The notes under the pieces were generated by a model, which was not told the origin of the DNA, made no database searches, and worked only from the letters and a program-made list of their open reading frames with translations. The translations under genes and the position numbers were made by a program. Shown piece after piece: positions 11,310-20,615 of a DNA stretch of 64,000 nt. Source of the DNA: Linyphia triangularis (Eukaryota > Arthropoda > Arachnida > Araneae > Linyphiidae); the NCBI GenBank assembly GCA_963978545.1, contig OZ021729.1:6941501-7005500 (forward strand). The letters are read 5' to 3'. Within the stretch, counting starts at the first letter, position 1; every line of letters starts with the position of its first letter.

Positions 11310-11935
11310 GTGTCAAACAACGCACAACTTTCAATTACACTATTTATTGGTCATTGCATTAAAATTTTATATGGTGTTATTTAAAGTTTTCCCATTTCCA
11401 CTCATTTAAAAAAATGTCCGGTTTGGCAATATTTTTTTGGAGCAAATAAAAAAATAAATAAATAAAAAAAACACGTTAAATTGTTGAAATTGGAGATTAT
11501 ATATGATAGTTATTGCATTGTCCTTTCTTTTTCGTGAAACAAAAGGAATGAATCGTTGATACGCGATGATCAAGCACGTGGAGCTCTGTATGGCAAAATC
11601 TTCAACATTTACGCTTTTATCACATTTCTACAGGAATTTCGGAAGTTATGACGTTTAAAACACCTTAAAAGGCTTTAGCACAGAGATTTTAATCAAGATC
11701 GTTACAGACGTTTTTTTAATAATTGTTAAAAAACAGGATTTTTTCATGGTTTTTTATGATTTCAACCATATGCGCATGAGCGATTTTGACGAAACCATAT
11801 TAGTAGGTCTCCATAGCCACCACCAACTCGCTCACCAAATATAATATTGTGGGTGAATTTGTTCGGGAGTTATGCTGACCACGTACACACAAACACATAG
11901 ACATTTATTTTAGGCCACTTTTTTGCATGATTGTG
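11310..11935 (-). repeat. Interspersed repeat R3, diverged inverted copy
   Basis: It contains caacgcacaactttcaattacacta-like sequence at the left and ttgttcgggagttatgctgacc-like sequence near 11858, as in the other R3 copies. It is more diverged and AT-expanded. The long A run at 12013-12045 follows it. Confidence 0.6.
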
Positions 11936-12012
11936 TAAATCATACATCTTACGAAGAAGTTGTATACATTAAAATTATAATAATTAGCATGAATAATCTG
12001 GGGCGTATATGG

Positions 12013-12045
<33 letters not shown>

Positions 12046-12199
12046 AGGAATTCTCAAAAGCCTGCAAAATGGAAACGAAAACCTTTTCACACATTTTAAC
12101 GCTGTAGTGGACGTTTCAGGCCTTATCAGGCCAGGAAGGGTCCCCGTCAAGGATAATAAAAAAAAAGCAGTTATTGTTTTCAATATTAACCTTTTCAGT

Positions 12200-14755
12200 T
12201 CTTTCACTACCAAGTTATTTTTAGAAATATATTCAATGTGTACTGAATTATTTACAAATTATACAAAACTTAAAAAATGACTGTACAAGTCTGATAATTG
12301 TGTGCCATTAAACTTACTTTTTATGCAATTTTAAAAAGTTTCAGTTTTATATCTGTAAATATAAGTTCGGTATACTGATACTGGGCACTTAAGTAACTGC
12401 ACAACTTATTATCACAAACATTCAACTATTACCTAAAATTATTATAAGCACATAATACTTTAGTTATCATTCTTAATGCAATAATACAGCTTAGTTAGGC
12501 AAACAGTATTTTTATTTGAAGTCAAGAAATAGTATCGACCATCAACTAATCACAATACATGTGTAGTATAGCACTCGTTAGAGATAAGGAACAAAATAAT
12601 AAATCTCTAGCCAATATTCTACAAATATGCCAGGAACTTATTATACATCTATACCAGATTTTTTAAGAAATAGTTTCAGAAAAAAAATTAGAAAGAATAC
12701 ATACAAAAATGAGTGTTTTCACACAAATATGGAAGTTGATTATTACAAAATAATTCCTTTTTACTGTTAGAAAATAAAACTTTCAAACAAGTATTTGATA
12801 CTTGGAGCAATATACAAGCTCAATATTTCAAAATAATTTTAAATCTGCTTCCTATTTAGTAATACTTTGTGCATGACTTCAGCGGATAACTTGAGATTGT
12901 TATCCATGAAACTTTTCCAATGTGTTGAATCAAAAATTTCGGTTTCGTGACAGGAGATAAAATTGTGAACACCGGTCATCAGGAGATGGTCATGATGAGC
13001 GTCTGCCAAAACCAGAACATCGCACACATTTTCCACAGATAGAGAGGCCATCAAAGATGTCCTACACCAGCTCTTCAAAGATACGATGTTGTACTTATCC
13101 GCTGCCTTGTACAACTTTAAGGCATCTTCAAGGGACAGATCATCCTTTATATCATCAAAATTTATGAATGTCAACATTCTTTTTAGAGTGATCGGGTCTA
13201 CATCGTCAATTTCAACAACACCAGAAACCTTTTCCTTCATGTCATTTTCTAACATTGCATTAAATACTGGAGATCTGGCACAAAGAACAAGCTTGTTGGC
13301 GGGAAATGCCTCACCACCAGCCCTGAGTTCGACATCACTGAATTTTCCAGATTCACAAAGATTTTGTACACTGATGCACCAATCACTCGTCTTTTCCAAC
13401 TTTCTCGATCCAAAAGCAAAAGGCGCATGGCTTTCATCCCATGTATACATTCCATCTTTGTAGGAGAAGACGAAGTCACACTGAAGAAGTAATGCATCCT
13501 TCTGGTTTAAGTATTTGCCCTGGGTCAGGTTGCTGGTTTTGAGAAACAGGGGGAATTGCCAGACATCATTAAATCCCAAGTTGAATAGATGAGTGCTCTC
13601 TTTGGAATCACGATACTCTTTTTTAATAGCGTCAACGGTTATTTTGCATTTTACGAAAAGTCGTTCTTGTTTTTTATCCAATGGTGCTTTACCAGTTTGT
13701 TGTATTTCGATCGGAACACAAACATTATTTGTGATTTCACTAAAATTTAATGTCACCTTCAAACCAGGTGAATCTTTCAACACTTCACTGAAGGATTTTT
13801 CCACACGTTCTCCGCAATTGCTTATGTTCTGTATGGACCATGTGATAGACCTTTGCTGCACTTGAATACCAGTCCGAGAAACACAAGTTTTTTTCAAAAA
13901 ACTTGAAGAGCATTCTATTTCGTTGTTCGCAGTCGATTGCTCATTATTTGAATCTAAGGGTCGAATCTGACAACGGAGTGATAAAATATCTTGAGGTAAG
14001 TAAAGATAGTTCTTTGCATGCATTTCAGTCAAAGAAGTGAACTTCTTCCAACCCCAAATTATATTGTCAAACTGTTGGACGTTTTTTTTCGTTATTTCCT
14101 TATTAGAATCAGTTGATTCAAGTGTCACAGAGAAATTGGCGTTTAAATGTTCTATTTTTGTATCTGTCACACACAAATAACACGACAAATAATCTTCATT
14201 CTCCAAACCTCTAGGATATAAGTCCAAATACCATTCAACTCCTTCCCACGTGTCACCCATAAACAATGGACTCTCCAATGATTCTCCAGTCTGATGGGGA
14301 AGCATGCTGAAATTTTCAATCTTCCATATGAAAGAAAATTCTTTTTTATCCTCCGACATTGTTTATAAAACAGCCCGCAATTCACAAATTAGATATGTCA
14401 CAAGATGTTACTGCAGCGCATTTACAATCCAAGAAACCTTCGCTGTTTAATCAGTGTAAAAGAGCAAACACTGAGCAGTTCTAAATAATTGCAATTGACT
14501 TTCACAGCTTACTGATATGATATACCAAGTATGCGAAATGTCTTATCTTTGCTTATCATCTCTGATCCGAAACCTAACCCGTCCTTTTCAGTTCAAGATA
14601 GACTCCAATATATATTTCCTCTTTGTGATGTATTTTGAGTTGAGAGTTATTAGCATGATAAGAAATATTTGTTGGTGACGTATTACATGACCTTGGCACA
14701 CTCCTTTCGGGAATTTCCCTTTCCTAAAGTTTTCTTTACACTATTGTATACCGTA
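12200..14755. repeat. Right copy of the ~2.5-kb segmental duplication
   Basis: Matches 2770-5282 in direct orientation across the TDPOZ-like ORF and both noncoding flanks. Small indels are present; for example atactgatactgggcac here is atactgggcac in the left copy. Confidence 0.8.
12839..14359 (-). CDS. TDPOZ-like protein: two MATH domains, BTB/POZ domain
   Basis: This is an intact single-exon gene of 506 residues starting MSEDKKEF. A first MATH/TRAF-like region (about 5-135; FIWKIENFS opening, LPQDILSLRCQI close) is followed by a second (about 165-315; ITWSIQNIS). A BTB/POZ domain runs from about 334 to 433 (GKFSDV, FPANKLVLCARSPVFNAML), and a BACK-like C-terminus ends NRKQI. Speckle-type POZ proteins use MATH to bind substrates and BTB to recruit cullin-3. 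Many have one MATH domain, so two MATH-like regions is notable, though tandem MATH architectures are reported in arthropod TDPOZ families. The first ATG is chosen because it gives a complete MATH start and has the same position in the duplicate. Expression is not shown by the sequence. The intron-free structure suggests an old retrocopy later amplified as DNA. Confidence 0.9.
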   Translation of the reverse strand: MSEDKKEFSFIWKIENFSMLPHQTGESLESPLFMGDTWEGVEWYLDLYPRGLENEDYLSCYLCVTDTKIEHLNANFSVTLESTDSNKEITKKNVQQFDNIIWGWKKFTSLTEMHAKNYLYLPQDILSLRCQIRPLDSNNEQSTANNEIECSSSFLKKTCVSRTGIQVQQRSITWSIQNISNCGERVEKSFSEVLKDSPGLKVTLNFSEITNNVCVPIEIQQTGKAPLDKKQERLFVKCKITVDAIKKEYRDSKESTHLFNLGFNDVWQFPLFLKTSNLTQGKYLNQKDALLLQCDFVFSYKDGMYTWDESHAPFAFGSRKLEKTSDWCISVQNLCESGKFSDVELRAGGEAFPANKLVLCARSPVFNAMLENDMKEKVSGVVEIDDVDPITLKRMLTFINFDDIKDDLSLEDALKLYKAADKYNIVSLKSWCRTSLMASLSVENVCDVLVLADAHHDHLLMTGVHNFISCHETEIFDSTHWKSFMDNNLKLSAEVMHKVLLNRKQI

Positions 14756-15554
14756 AAATGGGGTGAATAGGAACTTCATGAAATTACAAAGAAATTATTA
14801 TTTTACACAAGCAAAGCAGTTTTATTAATTATATATTTTTTTTTATTTGGCTAACATGTTTGCAATCTTGGAACCTATGTTTTGTGGGTTTTCAACACTG
14901 TCCTTTTTTAAAAATAATATTCTGGAACAGCGTGCATACAATCCAGTGAGTTTTAACCTCTCTAAAACTTATCTGGTAATAACTAACATGTACCTGTTAT
15001 AGACTTAACTTATATATTTTTAGATAAGTATAAACATCCATAACAGCATGCCATACATAATTTAACTTGGTTTTAAAAACTTTTTATTTTATGAATTTTT
15101 ATGTTTTGCCTCGTCTTGATTTTGAGATTTGCGGGGTGAATCGGAACACTTGAAAAGTGATATTAAAAAGCTGTTTTTGGCAAGATTACTTTCCACACAA
15201 GAATCAACAACAGAAGAAGCGTCTATTTACTCCCTTCAAGATAGTAATCAAGATTGCAGAATTGAATAAATGTGAAGAGAGGAGCATAATTTCCGCCTGG
15301 CAGAAAACCCGATTGTTCCAGTGGTTTTTTCTCTAAATGACTTCGTTATCTTTAAGTTATAAGGAAAATTTTTTGAAGAATCTATGTGATGAAGTTTACG
15401 TACGTACGTGTGTACGAGAAAGTATATTTTCATACTAGTGCGAGGAAGTTACTTTTCCGCACTCCTCACGAAAAAGTGTTACTTACGCTACTATTTCTGA
15501 TTCAAAATGATTAAAAAAAAAAAAATTTTGCACATTGTTATGAAAGCTAATTTA
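14756..15554. other. No gene recognised
   Basis: AT-rich sequence with no convincing ORF. It contains a gtaaaatggggtgaat motif at 14752 and a related ggggtgaatcggaac motif near 15133, possibly the eroded ends of an old repeat. Nothing else is supportable. Confidence 0.4.
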
Positions 15555-16345
15555 TCTCTTTTTATTTTCAATTACCCATTTGTATAATACATAGAGTAAT
15601 GAAAGTATAGCATTCGGTCAATTTTTTAAATTTTATTTTTTATTTTTTTGCATTTCTTCATGTTTTGGAACATCCTGATTTCAAAAAAGTAATCTAGAAA
15701 AAATGTATGTCTGTGTGTATGTATGTGTGTTAATGTGTCTGTGGTCAGCTTAACTTCCGAACAAATTGACTTACGATATTCAAATTTGGTGTGCGAGTTG
15801 GTGTTAGCCATGGGACCTACCGTTAAGGTTTTCGCCAAAATCGCTGATATTGAAAAAAATCGTATTTTTCAGTAATTGCTAAAAAACAGCTCTGACGATT
15901 TTGTTCAAAATCCCTGTGGTATTACCTTTTAAGGTGTTCTAAACATCCCCACCACCGAAATTTCCGTAAAAAAGTTTTAATGGCGTAAAAAGTTGAAAAA
16001 CGAATGCCTTTAATACAGAGTTCTCTTTCCTGGAGCACACTTCATCTACGATCGTTTTTTTTTTTTTTTTTTTTTTTTTTTATCTCTGCGCAGTTTCATT
16101 TGCAAGAAAGGATAATATAAAAATTATCGATAAGCATATCACCAAAATTTCCATTTTTTCGATTTTTTTTTTTTTAAAAGAAGGGGGAAAAAAAAAAGAC
16201 CCATATAAGAAGTATTACAAAAAATATCGTCAAACTAGCAATTTTTTCTAAGCGACTGATGAAAATATAAAAATGATAAATTACACAAATCAACATCAGT
16301 AATATAGTGTAATTGAAATTTGTGCGATGTTCCACACCCCTAGTT
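15555..16345 (+). repeat. Interspersed repeat R3, longest uninterrupted copy
   Basis: This is the reference copy for the R3 family. It starts tttcaattacccatttgt, passes through a tgtatgt/tgtgtgt-rich stretch and caaattgacttacga, and ends tagtgtaattgaaatttgtg followed by gatgttccacaccc. It contains long T and A runs (16048-16080). Both ends contain a ttcaattac/gtaattgaa motif, which may be a short terminal inverse. Confidence 0.7.
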
Positions 16346-16499
16346 TACTTTGACTAGAGCAAAAAAAAGTCTAGCACCGTTCTACTTGTCTTTCTGATTT
16401 TTTTTTTGTTCATTTCTGATTTTGATTTAAATGTGATGCCATTTCATGAATTTTTTAAAAAACAGCCGCCAGCATCGTTTGTCCAATTTTCACTTCTTT

Positions 16500-18050
16500 T
16501 AAATCTTGATTTTTCAGGGCATTTTTAAACTTTTCATTTTGCTTTATCAACATGATTTGTAGGTCTCCATCTCAGTTGTCACTTCTGCTTTAAATTTTTG
16601 TAAAGGACTTTCTTTAAGAATAGATTCCTTAGCGATCTGTGTCTTCTCAATATCTTTTATTCTTTCAAGTTCTTCCTAGTCTTTTTCCCTTCTGTTCTAT
16701 TTTTTTTGTTGTTGTTGAAGTTGGGTCGCAATTCTTTCCAAAGATTTATATGCAGTAGCATTAAAAAAAAAAAAAAAATCACAAGAAATAGGGAGTGGAT
16801 GACATTTGTTGTATTGCTTCTGATTGATGCTTGGTAAAGACATGTTCTGGTTTCTGTTAAGTAATTCATTGTTTGGAAAAACTCTCATCTTACATTTGTA
16901 TTTCCACGTGTAAGAACAAGAAAAACCTGCAGAAATCTCGTCAGATCATCAGGATATTCTTCCTGGCCCAGATCATTTCTCAGAGAGAGGATGTGGTTGA
17001 AGTTGAAACAGCAATAATCAATCCTTCTCGGAAATACTGTCATCACCAATTTTATAAGAATAACAGTTTTTTTATACGTTTTCACACTGAAAAACTCTCC
17101 ACTTAGCACCTACTAAATCAATATTTAATGGAGGGCTTAGGTGAACATTATATGTTATATTTTGAACTGCTTGTAAGTAAAGACTAGGATTTTCAAACAT
17201 TTTCTGGCTTCTGACACCTTGCTTCTTCTATCCCAATGCTAAGTTAAAGGATCTTTTCCAGCAATCCTTAGACTAAGTTTCTGAGACATCTTATTAATGA
17301 AGCCAAACCTTTTTGAAAAGTGTCCTTTTTTTTGCTTCGTCAAATTCTTTCGTGAGTTCATTATTACTAAATTCAAAGTTCATTGACGGAAACTCTATCA
17401 GCTAAAGCTCAGGTCTCATTTCTTTTAACTTGTTTATCTTTCAAGACGCTCACACCATTTTCATCTAATTTCTTTTAACTTGTTTATCTTTCAAGACGCT
17501 CACACCATTTTCATCTAATTTCTTTTAACTTTTGTTCACCTTAGAAACGTCCATACTATTTTTAAATACAAGAGTGATAAAGGTTCTTTTCACTGGAAAA
17601 GAACCAAGAATAGTTGTATAGGGAATTCGCCAATGTTAGAAGGAAGTGCACTTTTACCAAAGTGGAGTTGGTGCTTTTCAGGCGCATAACAATATGCAAA
17701 TAATGAGTGTATTTTGAAACCTCCGAGTCTCACTTGGGCAACCACTTTAAAAAATATTCGAAAACTAGAGACCATTGGTTAACAAGCCTGTCTATAGCAG
17801 GGCCTAGAGTCAGCCACCTACCTTCAACTTGCTTTAATAGTTTAGCATTCTTATAACCCTCCCCTCCCCCAAATTCATCTTGCAAATCTTTCAATTCCTC
17901 AACTCTGACAGGGCACTGTTGAATATGTAGTGCAAGTCTACAAAGAAATCCAAAATTTCGCCTCGAATTCATTAATTGCTTTCCTGAATATATTGTGTAC
18001 TGTGCGTAGATTACGAAACCCAACATTTAAAAGTTCTGAAATATTGAAAA
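16500..18050 (-). pseudogene. Degenerate hAT-like transposase remnant
   Basis: On the minus strand the frame over about 18026-17730 reads through a conserved-looking block, EGRWLTLGPAIDRLVNQW, followed by a YFLKW stretch. It resembles the RW-L-PAI-RLL--W segment of hAT-like, DUF4371-type transposon proteins common in arthropods. Downstream the frame breaks: a related stretch with FLLTLANSLYNYSWF lies in another frame at about 17700-17590. Coding-like but unrecognised fragments, including a Q-rich SLERIATQLQQQQ stretch at about 16700-16760, extend to 16500. No complete gene remains. The family assignment comes from motif memory, not a search. Confidence 0.5.
17419..17530. repeat. 50-bp tandem repeat, 2.2 copies
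   Basis: A 50-base unit (tcttttaacttgtttatctt, then tcaagacgctcacaccattt, then tcatctaatt) is perfectly repeated, followed by the start of a third unit. The identity suggests a recent slippage or duplication event inside the pseudogene. Confidence 0.9.
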
Positions 18051-18052
18051 TT

Positions 18053-18175
18053 CAGTTTTTCCTTAATAACTTCTCAGTGCAGCAACATAGACACATGAAA
18101 TTAACATCAAAGAGATATCTTTATGTAGCATATCTGTAAGTGAAACAACTAAGTCGCAAATTAAAATGCAATATG

Positions 18176-18208
<33 letters not shown>

Positions 18209-19530
18209 AGTACCATTAGTGTGCATTAGATGCATTCACTGCAAAAATCACGCAACTCATAGAGTTGACGTTTAGTGTGAGATATGATCTCTCCTGTCAT
18301 CAGTGTTTACTTGGCACTGTATTCTCATACTTAACATAGTTTCTTGATGAATTCTAGTGACTAAATTGTTCGTCCCACCTTTTGAACCGTTTGCAAGTGA
18401 TGGAAAGTTCAAAATACATTTAATCTTTACACAATGCATATCGTAGAAACGTCCACGTGTTTGATGAAATTTGGATTAGAGGAGTGATCTGGCTTACTTA
18501 TAAGGGTAATATTCATATTTTTAATAGTTTATCCAAAAGCAAAAGTGGGATAAAAGTTACCATAAGTATCAATAATTACGATATAAAAATTGATGTCTCC
18601 CAATAAAAGATTTGTCTAAATCAAATTAACGTAATTACAGTGAAAAAGTGGAATTTAATTGTCTTTTGCGCTCTTGGGGAGCTTATTAAACAAATTCAAA
18701 ATATTGAACCTCAAGATCAAAACTCTTTTCCTACCAAATGGGTATCTTGAATTGGCATTTAGCATGAAAATCATGCTCCCACCTTTCACCTTTCAACAGA
18801 TCTTCTGATGTCCAATATTACTTATGCGACTGAAAAGACTATTTCCAGTAAACAGTATCTGATGTTAAAAAGATTTGGTCTTTGGGGGCAATACGTTAAA
18901 TTGGTTTAATAAGCTCCTCAAGAGCGCAAAAGATAATTAAATTCGACTTTCAACTGTAATTATGTTAACTTGATCTAGACAAGTCTTTAATGGGGAAATA
19001 TCGGATTCTAAATCATGTTTATTGATACTAATGGCAAATTTTATTCCACTTTTGACTTGGAAAAACGATTAAAAATATGAATATCACCCCTATAAGTAAG
19101 CTAGGTCATTCCTTTAATTCAAATTTCACCAAGCATATGTAGGACGCTTCTACGATGTCCATTGTGAAAAGATTTAATGTATTGGGAACATTACATCATT
19201 TGCAAACAACTCAAAAGGTGGGACGAGTAATTTAGCCTCTAGAAATCATCAAGAAACTCATGTTAAGTAAGAGAACACAATTCCTAGTTAACATTAATGT
19301 AAGGGAAGATCATATCTCACCCAAAAAGTCAACTCCTTGAGTTGCGTGATATTTTATGCGAATGCATCTGTACACTAATGATACTCCATTCTTTTGCATA
19401 TGCCCCCACTGTACACTTTGCGACTGAGTTGTTTTACCTATCGTTATGTAACACGACGATGTCTCTTTGATTTGAATTTCATGTGTTTATGCTTCACCAC
19501 TGAGTAGTTAAAAAGGAAAAAAACTGTTTT
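18053..19530. repeat. ~1.5-kb imperfect palindrome
   Basis: The left arm (about 18053-18790) and right arm (about 18800-19530) are inverse copies with roughly 10-20 percent differences by eye. Paired landmarks are gcgctcttggggagcttatt at about 18669 with the inverse of taagctcctcaagagcgc at about 18910, cccaccttttga at about 18375 with tcaaaaggtggg at about 19211, and acacatgaaatt at about 18091 with aatttcatgtgt at about 19476. A 29-base A run sits in the left arm only. No ORF of note is seen. It could be a fold-back transposon or an old inverted duplication. Confidence 0.85.
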
Positions 19531-20615
19531 TCCTATAATTTTTTTGTGCGTGACCAGTGTATATTAATAGACCTAAATTAATAGTGTCAACAATAGTTGA
19601 TGATTCTAGTGGATGTGATTGGGATGCAAAAGCATTGGGGACTTTCAAAAGAAACCGCTAAGGAAGGTCACTTACTTATACTAAAAAATAATTAAAACAC
19701 CTCAAATTTTTTTTTATATGCAAGACCGGCTCATTTTTTGCAGACACTTACCGGCCTGGTGATTACAGCGGACAAGTCTATGGCCAGTACGAGCCAGTGT
19801 GCTTAGAAAGGAATGTCAGCTCACTCATGGATAGCTCTAAATATTACTTTGAAAATATTTAAATATTTTTTGAAATTTCATCAGAGCTAGATATGGTATT
19901 CCATTGTTAAGAGATATAAGATTTTTATGGTTTCCGCAACGTCTTTAAATTACGATTTTTTTACTCTACAGTGCTGTTATTTACTATATGCTATCATAAC
20001 TTTCCCAAAATGTTTGGACTAGTTCTGATATCTTTAACTTGAATATTAAGTAAATAACACAATGAGTAATTGTAAATAAACTATTTGTCATTTACCTCTT
20101 TTAAATAGTTATAGCATATATTAATTTTGGTTTTGGATAAATTGAGAAAAACAATCGTTGGGAAAAAAAAAAAAAGAAGAAAAAAAAAAAAAAAATCCCA
20201 CTCCAGGCCTTTTTCGAGCGGAGGGACCAACAACTTGAGAGGTTTCCCGCCATTTTTGGTTGGTTCAGGGTTAAAGATCCGCTTCAAAGAAACTAAACAC
20301 AGTCATTGACCTTGGATCGAATTTCCGCATCAAACCTAGTGGTCCTCTCGAGTTGCGGCATCCAATCATGTGGTGAGTGAGAGTCACCTCTGAAGTGCAA
20401 AGGGTTAATAATATTGCATTATTACCATGATGCAGAAAATATCTGATGATTACTCCTCTAAACAAAAGAAGTTTACCACTTGTAACACTTAAAATCAACG
20501 TACATCTGTAAACAAATGAACACTCAACAACATACCAACATCTACAAAAAAAGTAAAACTTTATTCAGACCGCTAAACTCCTTAAGTATCAACCATCAAA
20601 ATCTAAACAAACAAG
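19531..20615. other. No gene recognised; 3' flank of COQ7
   Basis: AT-rich sequence with an A-rich run at 20162-20195 and no supportable ORF. Its right edge should contain the 3' untranslated end of the COQ7 transcript (minus strand). The reverse complement of tttattcag near 20560 gives an aataaag-like motif that could act as a polyadenylation signal. Confidence 0.4.

Noticed and set aside
11905..12213. 102-codon minus-strand ORF with a poly-Phe run
   Set aside because: Created by the A homopolymer at 12013-12045 and R3 repeat sequence; no recognisable protein.
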